DNA of 64,000 bases from Drouetiella hepatica Uher 2000/2452 (lineage in GTDB: Bacteria > Cyanobacteriota > Cyanobacteriia > Elainellales > Elainellaceae), in assembly GCA_019359505.1 (NCBI GenBank), contig JAHHHD010000013.1, positions 88,715 to 152,714 on the forward strand, given 5' to 3'. Both the position numbers and the translations under genes were made by a program. Below are positions 10,481 to 19,759 of this stretch, in pieces; the stretch's first letter is position 1, and the number at the start of each line of letters is the position of its first letter. Below the pieces are notes generated by a model. It had not been told where the DNA came from and did not search any database. It saw only the letters and a list, made by a program, of their open reading frames with translations.

Positions 10481-12988
10481 ATGACACTTATGAAATATGC
10501 CCCTTTTCTAGTCGCAACAGGGCTTTTGATAGCAGCAGCCATTTGTCCACCTGCGATCGCCCAAACTTCAGAAACCAGTTCTCCAGAATCCACCAATGCC
10601 CTTGATCTAGCTATCCCGGCTTGGGGTGGAGTGGGGCATACTTCATCCGGCGCAGGTTGGGATGGCGTAACCCAGTTTGAAGGATTCATTCCTTTGCGAC
10701 AAACACCGGGTGAAAATATCACCTTCTTTGAGCCTCGATTTCTATTAGACAACAATGGCAACATTGGCGGCGGTTTACTGCTGGGACATCGGATTTATGA
10801 CTTTCAACGCAATCGTACTTTTGGCGGCTATGTTGCCTTTGACCATCGTCAAACCCATGAAAGTAGCTTTTCTCAACTCGGCTTAGGGTTAGAAAGTTTG
10901 GGTGAAGTTTGGGATTTTCGCATGAACGGCTATATTCCTTTGGGAGACAATCGCCATCTGGTTGATGAAAGCCGTTCTGACACAGGATATAGTGTCTCAA
11001 CCCAGTTTGAACGCAACCTGCTGCTCCTCTCCAGTCGTCGAGAACAACAGGTAACCCGTATTTATGAAGCTGGACTACTGAGTCTAGATGCAGAAGCAGG
11101 GGCAAAACTTGCGGAATGGACTGATGGAGATTTACGCGCCTTTGGGGGTGTCTATTTTTACGATGCGAAAGGCACGGATAGCACATTGGGATGGCGGCTG
11201 AGACTGCAAGCTCGCCCTACCCAAAATCTATCGCTAGGGCTGGCTGTGCAAGACGACAATCTATTTGGCACAAACATCGTTGCATCTATAGGCTTTACTT
11301 TTCCCAGGATTCGTCCTAGAGGGCCGATCACCCGTACGGAGGAAGTCGTTGCCCGATTGGGAGAACCTATTGCTCGCAATCCCAATATTGCTGTCGATAC
11401 TCAGCGAGATACTCAGACGACCGTTGAAGAAAATGTAGAACCTCTGAAAAACCCTGAAGAAGAACAAGCCTATCGCTTCATCCATGTCACATTAGGGCAA
11501 CAGGGCGGCAATGGCACCTTTGAGCGTCCTTTCGGTACCGTTCAGGAAGCCCTTGATGCAAGTGTTTCAGACGGTAACACCGTTGTCTATGTTGATGCTG
11601 GGAACAATTCAACGATAGCAGCATTTACCATTCCCGATCGCGTTCGCGTACTGTCTCAGGCACCCGTCCAGCTACTTGCAGGTCTGCCTTTCCCTGGTTT
11701 TCCAAGCGCGCCCGCTCGTCTGCCCTTCTCTCCGGTTGTCAACTATCGAAACGGGATTTTAGTAAGAATTCCTCTTTCGGGTGACAGACAGTTTCCTAAT
11801 ATCAGTCAAACAGGCACAGCTGATTTGGTGACCATGGGCGATCGCACTATTCTTTCCGGTTTTCAAGTAGCTAATTCATCGGTAAACGGAATCGCTGCTG
11901 ATGGAGTGGAAAATATTGAGATTCGTGATAATACTATTATCAACGCCGCAGAGAGAGGCATTTTTCTCAATAACGTCTATGGTAGCGTCGTACTATTTAA
12001 CAATCGTATTACTGGCTCTCAGGGGGGTGTTGGTTCGGGTCAAGGGTTACTCATTCGAGACGATGTCGATCGAGCAGTGGATGTTTCTATTCAACGACAG
12101 CAAATTGCAAACAATCGGGTAGGTATTGAAATCGCTGCCTCCGGAAGTCCAGCAGAGCAAATTGATCCTCAGCAAACTGTCAGCATCAGTCGCACTAACA
12201 TTCAAGGTAGCCGCGAACAAGGCATTTTATTAACCGCAGACCAGTCAGGAAATCAACAGGTTGCCTTCCGCAACGGCAGCATTCAAAGCAGCGGATCAGA
12301 AGGGGTCTTTGCTCGCGCCACCACTACGGGCGCTCAAGAGCTTACTATTGAGGACAGCACCATTAGCGGTAGCGGCGGAGACGGTATTCGAGCACAGGAT
12401 GGAATTCAAAATGGCTCTTCTACAGCTGCACAAGAAGTTTTTCTGAGACGTAATCGGATTGAAAACAATGCAGGGAATGGAATTACAATTGAAGCTAATG
12501 AAGTTGCAGCTCAAGAGTTTACGATCGATAACAACGTTATTCAAAACAATGGGGGATATGGCATTCAAGGTACGGTGAACAATGTTGCCTTTCAAGAATA
12601 CATCACTGATCCAGATAATGGTTCTTTAGGCATTAGTAATAATACGATCGCTAACAACGGCAACCAGGGCATTAGTTTAACGGCAACAAATTCTGGTACG
12701 TTGGTCGCCGATATTCAAGGGAACAATTTGTCTAATAATGAAACAGGCAGCAATTCTGATATAGAGGTAACTGCCACCGCTAACACAAACGATGTCTGTA
12801 TTGTCCTAACTGGTAATAGCAGCATTGATGGCGTTCAGTTTAACAACAATATTTCTGGAAGTCCTGCACTATTTCAAGTTGGAGACATAAACACTTTATC
12901 TACCAGAAATACTGGAAGCATAACGCTTCAGCCCGATCTAGCTGCATTTACCGATCGACCGGGGATCTCCTCTTGCTTTAGAGACTAG
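10481..12988 (+). CDS. Inverse-autotransporter barrel fused to a right-handed beta-helix
   Basis: 835 residues. A signal peptide is visible at the N-terminus (hydrophobic stretch then PPAIAQ); a second ATG three codons in is an equally good start. Residues about 45-290 resemble the inverse autotransporter (intimin/invasin) beta-domain: repeated aromatic beta strands such as FEPRFLLDNN and FGGYVAFDHRQ, ending in ASIGFTFPR. From about residue 335 there is a DUF1565-like segment (GNGTFERPFGTVQEAL) followed by repeating beta-helix turns such as ILLTADQSGNQQVAFRNGS and NNTIANNGNQGISL. Intimin-type proteins usually carry Ig-like passengers, so a beta-helix passenger is unusual. Inferred role: an outer-membrane anchored surface protein, possibly an adhesin or polysaccharide-active protein. 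It follows another surface protein, with 394 bp between. Confidence 0.75.
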   Translation: MTLMKYAPFLVATGLLIAAAICPPAIAQTSETSSPESTNALDLAIPAWGGVGHTSSGAGWDGVTQFEGFIPLRQTPGENITFFEPRFLLDNNGNIGGGLLLGHRIYDFQRNRTFGGYVAFDHRQTHESSFSQLGLGLESLGEVWDFRMNGYIPLGDNRHLVDESRSDTGYSVSTQFERNLLLLSSRREQQVTRIYEAGLLSLDAEAGAKLAEWTDGDLRAFGGVYFYDAKGTDSTLGWRLRLQARPTQNLSLGLAVQDDNLFGTNIVASIGFTFPRIRPRGPITRTEEVVARLGEPIARNPNIAVDTQRDTQTTVEENVEPLKNPEEEQAYRFIHVTLGQQGGNGTFERPFGTVQEALDASVSDGNTVVYVDAGNNSTIAAFTIPDRVRVLSQAPVQLLAGLPFPGFPSAPARLPFSPVVNYRNGILVRIPLSGDRQFPNISQTGTADLVTMGDRTILSGFQVANSSVNGIAADGVENIEIRDNTIINAAERGIFLNNVYGSVVLFNNRITGSQGGVGSGQGLLIRDDVDRAVDVSIQRQQIANNRVGIEIAASGSPAEQIDPQQTVSISRTNIQGSREQGILLTADQSGNQQVAFRNGSIQSSGSEGVFARATTTGAQELTIEDSTISGSGGDGIRAQDGIQNGSSTAAQEVFLRRNRIENNAGNGITIEANEVAAQEFTIDNNVIQNNGGYGIQGTVNNVAFQEYITDPDNGSLGISNNTIANNGNQGISLTATNSGTLVADIQGNNLSNNETGSNSDIEVTATANTNDVCIVLTGNSSIDGVQFNNNISGSPALFQVGDINTLSTRNTGSITLQPDLAAFTDRPGISSCFRD

Positions 12989-13083
12989 ACAGGGCTAGGG
13001 GCAATGGTTCTAACTTCTTCATTAACCTTGCGGCAGTCAGCCTACTGCTTGACTACCTTGCTCTATCTCTTTCATCCAAATCT

Positions 13084-13189
13084 CATACCAATTTAAGACC
13101 CAAAAGGGGCAGATGATTTTCGAGAGTCGCGCGGAGCGCGCGACTCTCGAAAATCATCTGCCGCCTCATCAATTTTAAAGTGGTATCAA
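13084..13189. mobile_element. Palindromic MITE-like element (TACCAATTTAA ends)
   Basis: Outer ends TCATACCAATTTAA and (reverse) TGATACCACTTTAA form imperfect terminal repeats. The central palindrome, about 13108-13162, has 26-bp arms starting GGCAGATGATTTTCGAGAG and a GAG loop. The same core stem recurs at 49019-49073 in a different setting. It lies between convergent genes. Confidence 0.65.
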
Positions 13190-13190
13190 G

Positions 13191-13284
13191 TATAGCTGTC
13201 GCCAGTTAGCTCAGGAGATATAGGGTGGGGCGCGAAGCGCCCCACCCTATATCTCCTGAGCTAACTGTCTTGGCAATTGCTGTA
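13191..13284. mobile_element. MITE-like palindromic element, family A, with a 30-bp perfect stem
   Basis: It starts TATAGCTGTCGCCAGTTAGC and ends with the reverse of TACAGCAATTGCC. The perfect palindrome covers 13204-13266: two 30-bp arms around a GAA loop, with GCGC-GAA-GCGC at the tip. The element lies end to end with the preceding one and stops 2 bp before the phoH stop codon. A hairpin this strong between convergent genes could end transcription from both sides. Confidence 0.75.
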
Positions 13285-13286
13285 GA

Positions 13287-14252
13287 TTAGGATTGAGTCG
13301 GCGTTTCATACGCCTCATAGGCTGTCACAATCCGCTGAACTAGCGGATGCCGCACGACATCGCCCTGGGAAAGTTGACAAAAGGCAATCTCATCAATGTT
13401 GCGGAGAACTCGTTGCGCCACAGATAGCCCTGACTGCTGGGAAGTAGGCAAATCCGTTTGGGTAATGTCTCCCGTCACCACCATCCGCGATCGAAATCCT
13501 AGCCGCGTTAGCATCATTTTCATCTGAGCCGGGGTCGTGTTCTGGGCTTCATCCAAAATCACAAAGGCATTATTTAGCGTGCGCCCCCGCATGTAGGCGA
13601 GCGGAGCAACTTCAATCACGCCGCGCTCCATCAAACCTGCAATTTTCTCAGGGTCAACCATTTCATGCAGCGCATCGTAGAGCGGTCGCAGGTAAGGATT
13701 CACCTTCTGCTGCAAGTCTCCGGGCAAAAACCCCAGTTTCTCTCCAGCTTCTACAGCAGGACGCGTCAAGATCAGCCGCTCATACTGGTTGTCTAGGAGA
13801 GCCTGCGCAGCAACCAATGCCGCCAAAAAAGTTTTGCCAGTTCCAGCTGGCCCAATGCAAAACGTCAGATCGTGACTGCGAATTGACTCGACATAGCTAC
13901 GCTGCCGAAAAGTCTTGGCGCGAATTGCCTCGCCGCGACGAGTGCGGACAATCACATCTTGTTGAATTTCGCGCAGTTCCTCTTGGCGATCGTCACTCAA
14001 GGCATAACGGGCTGTCACAATATCAGCCGAGTCAATCCGTCTGCCCTGACTCCAATAAGGTTCCAACGCTCGCACCAACCCCCCAGCCAAAGCAACCTGC
14101 GTTTCTGTTCCAGCGATGACTAATGACTGCCCTCGCAAGACAATTGTTGCGCCCGTCTGCTGCGTCATCAGCTTCAAATTTTCTTCCCGCTCTCCGGCAA
14201 GGGCGATCGCACTTTCGGGGCTAGGGAGGTCAAGCGTTAAATTCGTTCCCAT
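13287..14252 (-). CDS. phoH: PhoH family protein (P-loop ATPase)
   Basis: 321 residues, the usual length for PhoH. The Walker A motif is GPAGTGKT near residue 135 and the Walker B is FVILDEAQNTTPAQMKM, followed by RMVVTGDITQTDLP, all classic PhoH signatures. An N-terminal KH-like segment precedes the ATPase core. It is the last gene of the cyanobacterial rpsP-KH-phoH cluster, 75 bp after the KH gene on the same strand. Relatives are predicted RNA-associated ATPases or helicases; the exact reaction is not established. Confidence 0.9.
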   Translation of the reverse strand: MGTNLTLDLPSPESAIALAGEREENLKLMTQQTGATIVLRGQSLVIAGTETQVALAGGLVRALEPYWSQGRRIDSADIVTARYALSDDRQEELREIQQDVIVRTRRGEAIRAKTFRQRSYVESIRSHDLTFCIGPAGTGKTFLAALVAAQALLDNQYERLILTRPAVEAGEKLGFLPGDLQQKVNPYLRPLYDALHEMVDPEKIAGLMERGVIEVAPLAYMRGRTLNNAFVILDEAQNTTPAQMKMMLTRLGFRSRMVVTGDITQTDLPTSQQSGLSVAQRVLRNIDEIAFCQLSQGDVVRHPLVQRIVTAYEAYETPTQS

Positions 14253-14327
14253 GCAGTGGCTATCGGGAAACCATAGTTTATATGACTGATAAAAGTTAGA
14301 TGAGTGAAAAGCTGAGCTAAGGAAAAC

Positions 14328-14732
14328 CTACTGGGCTTGAGGGCGAACCGGACGAGGGGGAGCTACGCGAGGCGGATTCGGCCGCTCTTCTGATTCTTCG
14401 CGATCCAGCGAAGAGCTGCCAAACACCTCTAAGTGAGCCATTCTCCCTGCCGACTGCGCTACAGCCTGAAGCACAGTCCGAATTGCTTGAATATTTCGCC
14501 CACCCCGACCGAAAACGCGCCCTTTGTCCTCGCCCTCAAAGGCGACCCGCACCAAGACCCGCGAGGTGCGCGGCGAAATTTCGCAATCAACGCGCAGAGA
14601 CTCAGGTGACTCCAGAAAGGGCAAAGCTAAGAAGCGCACTAGCCCAGCATAATCTGGGCTACTTGTGGCTTCATCTATAGCTTCATCTGAAGAAGGTAAG
14701 AGCGGAGGAATCTGATCAGGCACAGCTAACAT
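14328..14732 (-). CDS. KH-domain RNA-binding protein (KhpA/YlqC type)
   Basis: 134 residues. The core (about 25-100) holds the small KH fold seen in KhpA-type proteins: YAGLVRFLALPFLESPE, RVLVRVAFEGEDKGRVFGRGGRN with the GRGGRN loop in place of GxxG, then a helix ending IRTVLQAVAQ. The C-terminal tail is proline- and arginine-rich (PPRVAPPRPVRPQAQ). It lies 18 bp downstream of rpsP on the same strand, a widely conserved arrangement that supports a role in ribosome- or RNA-linked functions. Confidence 0.85.
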   Translation of the reverse strand: MLAVPDQIPPLLPSSDEAIDEATSSPDYAGLVRFLALPFLESPESLRVDCEISPRTSRVLVRVAFEGEDKGRVFGRGGRNIQAIRTVLQAVAQSAGRMAHLEVFGSSSLDREESEERPNPPRVAPPRPVRPQAQ

Positions 14733-14750
14733 CCCGTTGCAAGGCTAATC

Positions 14751-15017
14751 TTAGGCAGTAGGTGCCGCTTCAGGAGCGACCTGTTCATATACATTAGCTT
14801 TTTCCAGGAGGCGACGGACGGTTTTGGTAGGCTGTGCGCCTTGCTGCAATCGTTTTTGCGCAGCGGGCACGTTCACCCTCAGCTCGTCCGTTCTGGGGTT
14901 GTAGAACCCTATCTCCTCTAGGGGCCGACCATCACGGCGTGTATCGCTATTCATCGCCACAATCCGGTAGCTTACTTCAAATTTCTTGCCAAATCGCTTT
15001 AAGCGCAGCTTAATCAT
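14751..15017 (-). CDS. rpsP: 30S ribosomal protein S16
   Basis: 88 residues, the normal length. It begins [20 protein letters not shown] and contains the diagnostic [18 protein letters not shown] segment and [13 protein letters not shown] near the end. It is a small-subunit assembly protein. It is probably the first gene of the rpsP-KH-phoH transcript; the upstream gap is 131 bp. Confidence 0.97.
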   Translation of the reverse strand: MIKLRLKRFGKKFEVSYRIVAMNSDTRRDGRPLEEIGFYNPRTDELRVNVPAAQKRLQQGAQPTKTVRRLLEKANVYEQVAPEAAPTA

Positions 15018-15148
15018 GCTGAAAAATCTTGCTCCTGTGAATCTTTAAAAATTATCAGCTAAGGTTGCGGGTCTAGCATTAGCCTGACTCAGCTTAACAC
15101 TATAGCTTCAAAGCTGAAATTATATCATTTATTTAGGCGACCTGTAAC

Positions 15149-16843
15149 CTATTGAATTAGCTTGCCACTACAGCGATAAAGCCGATATTCATAGCCGCTG
15201 ATATAGGGGTTAGGCTGTGAGCCTGTCGGAGAATCTGGCTGGCAGCGCTGTTCATCCAGCGCGATCGGCGCATGGAAATTGACAAGCCACAAATCAACAG
15301 GCGCAAGGTTCTGCTCCAGAGCGTTCTGAAGGCTTGCGGTTGCAGCACAGTTCGTCATACAGGGATTTTGTCGCTCGTGAGCCAGCAAAAATTGCGGAGC
15401 ATCCGATCTCCCTGCCTGCAAAAACTGCCAGCCAATTCCCATCATTTCACCCGTTTGCACTAGGGTATTTTGTGTAGTGGCAATTAAGATCGGATTCTGC
15501 GATCGCTCTGCCATCACAGACATCAGCACATCTGGGCGGTAATATTTGCGATATCCCAGATTATTCACTACCGTCAGGCTGCTGAGAAAGCCAACCAGCA
15601 GAACGATCGCCACACTCTGCTTAGACTTCCATACTGCCAGACTGGTGCCCAGCAGCAAAATGACTGCGGGAAAGTAGACAAAGCTGTAGCGTGCGCCCCG
15701 CGTAATATCTGTTCGCAAAACATAGCTGATGAAGAAAAAGAGCGCGATCGCTGCCCAAAAAACGCCGCTCATTAACCAAACGGTGCCTCCCGTATCTGGA
15801 TCAGCAATCTGCTGTCGCCACCCTTGCCAGAACTTCGGCATCGCCCACAAAATGAACGCCAGCATGACTGACCCTGAAGCGATCGCTACCGCCAACCGAT
15901 CGGACTCTATCGGCAGCAACACCAGCATAGTCACCCAAGCAGCCAGCGATTGAGCGATCGGATTAATCAGATCAAGCCAGTTGAACGGCTGGACATTACG
16001 AATCCACTGCGTAATATCCCGGCTGCGGATATCTTGGACAACAGGTATCCAGAGCGCTGCGGCGATCGCAGTTCCCAGCATTACGGCATAGAGCCGCCGC
16101 CAAGGCAAAGACAGCAGTGCTTTGTTATCCTCTCTGACTTGATGAATGGCTAAACCCAGGAGTGCCAGAGCCATAGCGCTGAGGCTGAGCATAAAAAAAT
16201 AGTGGGTGGCAATGCCTAGAGCATTCACCACAACCCATAAGCCGCCTAACCAAAGTGGAAAAGCTCGATGCTGCATTCGACGAACTGCCACCACAAAGCA
16301 GCACAACGATGCAATCACCCACAACACTCCCAGCGTGTAGTGACGAGCTTCTTGAGCCAAATAAACTCCAAATGGTGATACTGCCATTAGCACAGCAGTT
16401 AAATGGCTAGCGATGGGCGATCGCAACGTCAGCCAGCTCAGCCCAAACATGGCAGGAATTGAGGCTACCCCCAGCAGGGCAGGCAGCGATCGCGCCAGCC
16501 AAAGCGATACTATTCCAGTGTCTGCTGAAAACAGGTGCAGCCAAGCATTCGCCAAGATAAAGTAGAGCGGCGGATGCACATCTTCCGCGAATAGGTAATG
16601 CCTCACGGCAGCGGCAGATTGAGGGGCAAGCTGGAGCGGCTGCATCAGGGTTTCTAGGGCGATCGCCTGGTTGAGCGGAACGGTCTCAAAGCTGTGACCC
16701 AAGCTAAACACCAGTGTGGCAAACTCATCTGTCCAGGGGGGCTTATCGGTCAAATGGGCAAACCGAACCGCTGCCCCAATGCTAATCCACAGCAGCAAAA
16801 GACAGGGCTGAAACCAGGCAGTTTGAACTAATTGTCGCTCCAT
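15149..16843 (-). CDS. Glycosyltransferase family 39 / ArnT-like integral membrane protein
   Basis: 564 residues with about ten hydrophobic segments. The first periplasmic loop has PPWTDEFATL, with the acidic residues expected for the catalytic site of polyprenyl-phosphate-dependent (GT-C) transferases, and a later loop has HPPLYFILANAWLHL, the HPPLY motif of this family. Such enzymes transfer a sugar from a polyprenyl phosphate donor to lipid, glycan or protein outside the cytoplasmic membrane; the substrate cannot be told. It reads in the same direction as rpsP but starts well upstream and is probably a separate unit. Confidence 0.75.
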   Translation of the reverse strand: MERQLVQTAWFQPCLLLLWISIGAAVRFAHLTDKPPWTDEFATLVFSLGHSFETVPLNQAIALETLMQPLQLAPQSAAAVRHYLFAEDVHPPLYFILANAWLHLFSADTGIVSLWLARSLPALLGVASIPAMFGLSWLTLRSPIASHLTAVLMAVSPFGVYLAQEARHYTLGVLWVIASLCCFVVAVRRMQHRAFPLWLGGLWVVVNALGIATHYFFMLSLSAMALALLGLAIHQVREDNKALLSLPWRRLYAVMLGTAIAAALWIPVVQDIRSRDITQWIRNVQPFNWLDLINPIAQSLAAWVTMLVLLPIESDRLAVAIASGSVMLAFILWAMPKFWQGWRQQIADPDTGGTVWLMSGVFWAAIALFFFISYVLRTDITRGARYSFVYFPAVILLLGTSLAVWKSKQSVAIVLLVGFLSSLTVVNNLGYRKYYRPDVLMSVMAERSQNPILIATTQNTLVQTGEMMGIGWQFLQAGRSDAPQFLLAHERQNPCMTNCAATASLQNALEQNLAPVDLWLVNFHAPIALDEQRCQPDSPTGSQPNPYISGYEYRLYRCSGKLIQ

Positions 16844-16952
16844 GGGTCACAGATGTTTTTCTCAACCTAACCTGTATGTGCAACCCGTACAAGCAGCTCA
16901 TGCAAAGTCTGCAATCAAAGTCTGCAATCTTACAAAGCTGGTCACCTATAGA

Positions 16953-17192
16953 TTAAGATTCCGAGGTATTTGCGGCGATCGCTTCGTCGATTTCTTCTGT
17001 ATTCTGAGCGTAGTAATTTCGAGCTGCTTTCAAGTCGTCTTTGGTAATCATGGGATAGTCACTCAGGAGTTCCGCATCTGATCCTCCCAGCGATCGAAAA
17101 TGGATTAAAGTCCAAACTGGAACCTGAGTCCGACCTATGCAAGCAGCTCCGTTACAAATTCCAGGAGTTTTTCTAATCTTTGTTGTTGCCAT
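16953..17192 (-). CDS. DUF433 family protein (antitoxin-like), no toxin partner
   Basis: 79 residues. The segment GICNGAACIGRTQVPVWTLI followed by LLSDYPMITKDDLKAA is typical of DUF433, a winged-helix family of putative antitoxins often placed before a PIN-like DUF5615 toxin. Here the next gene downstream is the GT39-like transferase, so no partner is visible. A 13-bp tandem duplication (CAAAGTCTGCAAT) lies just downstream at 16903-16928. Confidence 0.8.
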   Translation of the reverse strand: MATTKIRKTPGICNGAACIGRTQVPVWTLIHFRSLGGSDAELLSDYPMITKDDLKAARNYYAQNTEEIDEAIAANTSES

Positions 17193-17270
17193 ATCTAATC
17201 TCAGAGATTTTTGCTTCGTGTTGGTTTGTGAGCATACTTCTATGATATCTCAAAGCACTTTTGAGCCAAG

Positions 17271-17365
17271 TATAGCAACCGCCAAGGTGGTTATGACGAG
17301 GATATTTAGGGTAGAGCGCTTTGCGCTCTACCCTAAATATCCTAAGCAAACTGGCGACAGCTATA
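17271..17365. mobile_element. MITE-like palindromic element, family A (95 bp)
   Basis: The left end is TATAGCAACCGCCAAGGTGG; the right end, read inward, is TATAGCTGTCGCCAGTTTGC. The central palindrome at 17299-17343 has two perfect 21-bp arms around a TTT loop (tip GCGC-TTT-GCGC). It lies between the DUF433 start and the end of the next minus-strand gene. Confidence 0.8.
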
Positions 17366-17386
17366 TTTCTAGCCTATTCAGCAAGA

Positions 17387-18793
17387 CTAACGTTGAAATC
17401 CCGTCCCTAATTTCTTTTTGGTCTTAGTTTTAGACTTATCTTTGTTGACTTCTTGCAGAGCTTCTTGAAATAAGTTGTGTAAGTGGAGGGGCACACTTGC
17501 GATCTCTGGAAGAGCCGCTTCAGACTCTTTCCCAAACTCTTCTAGCAGTGCATTGAGCTGGCTAATCTGGAAGTCTGGACGCTGTAATGCCTCCTGCAAT
17601 AGAGTCTGCATTTGCACGGGATATTTCTCAGCTAAGGAATGCCAGACAAAGCTATTGAAGTCTGGATCTTTCAGGTGCTTTTGAACAGCCTCTTTAGCCG
17701 CTGCCTGCTCCGCTTTGCTAACGGGGGGCGTTGTCAACAGCGTTTGGAATTGGGTGTAGGTTGGCAAAAACATTTGTCCCCAGCGCGGATGGGTCAAGAT
17801 CGTCACTTGCTCTGCTTTCTTGAGCGGCGCGGGTAGCTCGATCGCAGGAGCCACCATTTTAGACTTGCCTGTGCCCTCCAGAATTTGAGAAACCGACTCT
17901 TCGTCAGCTCCTAGCTCTTTTGCAGCTTCAGCCATTTCTTCCTTAGAAACGCCCGATCGCTCTGCCAGTTCTTCTAGAGAAAGCGAGGGATCAACGCCCG
18001 CCGCTTCCAGATTTTTTTGCGTAATGATCTCCTGAAATTCTGCCAACTTTTTGTTGAGCTGGTATCCCGGCATTGTCACCTCTTCACTGCCAAAGAAGTC
18101 AACAAAGTTTTGGTGATGTTGTTCCACTGATTTCCAGGCTTCTTCAAGCAGCTCAGGAGCATCGCTGTAGAGATGCGTCTTATAGTTTTGCTTGAAGTTG
18201 CCGATCGCCACCGCTAATTTAGGTTTACCTAGCTTCCCAAAAGATGTCCAGGGGCTTGAAAACATCCATTCCGACTCAGTGACAGGAGCGATCTGAGCCA
18301 GCAGGACTTCTCCTTTCCCCAAACGGTTTTTCTCAGCTGATTCGCTCAGGTTAACTTGGTAGGTCTTAGCTGTCGTCCAGTTAAATAACTCAAGCGTATT
18401 CTCCGCCATCTCTTGAACAGCAAATAAACCCACAAAGCTGCGTTTCCAGCTGGATACTAAACGGCGATCGCTCCCGCTCAATTCTGGATGCTCTGCCAAA
18501 AATAGATCGATCGGGTTTGTATCCCCAACTGTTCCCTCTGTGATAAAGCGATCGATCAATAGAGTTCGCCGCTGCATATCCTGGTGAGCAATTCGAGCCA
18601 TCTGAGTCGCGCTGTAGGATTCTAGGGCGACTGCAAGCTCGCCTTCCGCCTCTAGGACAAAATCAGTCAACTCTTGCTTTAAAGCTTCAGCACGACTCAA
18701 ATCAGCTTGGCTCAAATCAGCTTGGCTCAAATCAGCTTGGCTCGAATTAGCTTGGCTTACAGTCTTCACGGCTATCCTCAACGTCTTGATCAA
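17387..18793 (-). CDS. Cyanobacterial conserved hypothetical protein with N-terminal SQADL repeats
   Basis: 468 residues, predicted soluble, not assigned to a named family by eye. It is mostly acidic and helical, with a central segment SLEELAERSGVSKEEMAEAA that looks like a small helical bundle, and a lysine-rich C-terminus. The N-terminus contains several copies of a five-residue SQADL unit encoded by a 15-bp tandem repeat. It ends 10 bp upstream of the aldo/keto reductase stop region on the same strand, so co-transcription is possible. The TTG and GTG codons near the start leave the exact start uncertain. No function is proposed. Confidence 0.7.
   Translation of the reverse strand: MIKTLRIAVKTVSQANSSQADLSQADLSQADLSRAEALKQELTDFVLEAEGELAVALESYSATQMARIAHQDMQRRTLLIDRFITEGTVGDTNPIDLFLAEHPELSGSDRRLVSSWKRSFVGLFAVQEMAENTLELFNWTTAKTYQVNLSESAEKNRLGKGEVLLAQIAPVTESEWMFSSPWTSFGKLGKPKLAVAIGNFKQNYKTHLYSDAPELLEEAWKSVEQHHQNFVDFFGSEEVTMPGYQLNKKLAEFQEIITQKNLEAAGVDPSLSLEELAERSGVSKEEMAEAAKELGADEESVSQILEGTGKSKMVAPAIELPAPLKKAEQVTILTHPRWGQMFLPTYTQFQTLLTTPPVSKAEQAAAKEAVQKHLKDPDFNSFVWHSLAEKYPVQMQTLLQEALQRPDFQISQLNALLEEFGKESEAALPEIASVPLHLHNLFQEALQEVNKDKSKTKTKKKLGTGFQR
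18696..18755 (-). repeat. Four 15-bp tandem repeats at the 5' end of the hypothetical gene
   Basis: CTCAAATCAGCTTGG occurs three times exactly at 18696, 18711 and 18726, then once as CTCGAATTAGCTTGG. Because the unit is a multiple of three the array adds whole SQADL-type units and can vary in copy number without shifting the frame. Confidence 0.95.
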
Positions 18794-18802
18794 GTCTTGA
18801 TT

Positions 18803-19759
18803 CTAAGGGTTCTCATGCAGAAATGTCTTAATCTCGTTTAATTCAAGCTCGCTCAAACGAAATTCCATCGCCCCAATGATGCCCTCAACCTGCTTACCGT
18901 TGCGTCCTCCAACGATCGCCGCTGTAATTGCCGGATGCCGGAGCGTCCAGGCGATCGCCACCTCGCCAGGAGAGCAATCGTGCCGTTGCCCAATCTGCCG
19001 CAACAGCTCAACCAGCTTGAGATTACGCGATAGCCGAGGCTCTTGAAACTCAGTGCTATTGCGCCGCCAATCGTCGTCTGGCAGTTTGACAACTCGCTCA
19101 GCCGTCATTGCACCCGTCAGCAAGCCCGACTGCATAGGGGAGTAATTGATTACACCAATATGCTGCTGCTGACAGAAGGGCAAAATTTCGCTCTCAACGT
19201 TCCGATTCACTAACGAGTAGGGCGGCTGTAACGAAGTAATGGGGGCGATTTGCTGAGCGCGGCGCATCTGCTCTACGTTAAAATTGGACACCCCAATATA
19301 GCGAACCTTGCCCTCTTTTTGAAGCTGTGCCAGCTTTGTCCAGCCTTCTTCTATCTCTGGGTCTGGATTCGGCCAGTGAATCTGGTAGAGGTCAATTGTT
19401 TCCACATTCAGGCGACGTAGGCTGGCTTCTACCTCTCGCTGCAGAGAATCAGCCTTGAGGCTTCGCCCAATCTCGCTTTTCTCATTCCAGATCATGGAGC
19501 ATTTTGTGAAAACATAAGGCTGGGTCGATCGCCCCTTCAAAGCTTGAGCCACGACTTCTTCGGAGTGACCCAAACCATAAATTGCCGCAGTATCAATCCA
19601 ATTGACACCCAGATCTAACGCCCGATGAATTGCCTCAATAGACTCCTGATCTTCCTGATGCCCCCAGCCAAATGCCCAGCCGTTACCCCCGATCGCCCAA
19701 GCTCCAAAACCAACGGGTGTAAGGTGGAGATCAGAGTTACCTAGCTGTTTCGTTAGCAT
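18803..19759 (-). CDS. Aldo/keto reductase
   Basis: 318 residues from the ATG at 19759 (MLTKQLGNSDLHLTPVGFG), preferred over a TTG eight codons upstream because an AAGAG ribosome-site-like stretch precedes it. Family motifs: GVNWIDTAAIYGLGHSEEV with the catalytic Asp and Tyr, KCSMIWNE around the catalytic Lys, DLYQIHWPNPDP with the His, and GVSNFN. The C-terminal NADPH-binding helix ends IVGGRNGKQVEGIIGAMEF. Expected reaction: NADPH-linked reduction of aldehydes or ketones; substrate unknown. Confidence 0.9.
   Translation of the reverse strand: MLTKQLGNSDLHLTPVGFGAWAIGGNGWAFGWGHQEDQESIEAIHRALDLGVNWIDTAAIYGLGHSEEVVAQALKGRSTQPYVFTKCSMIWNEKSEIGRSLKADSLQREVEASLRRLNVETIDLYQIHWPNPDPEIEEGWTKLAQLQKEGKVRYIGVSNFNVEQMRRAQQIAPITSLQPPYSLVNRNVESEILPFCQQQHIGVINYSPMQSGLLTGAMTAERVVKLPDDDWRRNSTEFQEPRLSRNLKLVELLRQIGQRHDCSPGEVAIAWTLRHPAITAAIVGGRNGKQVEGIIGAMEFRLSELELNEIKTFLHENP

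Noticed and set aside
16953..17192. Complete toxin-antitoxin module
   Set aside because: No toxin reading frame lies on either side.
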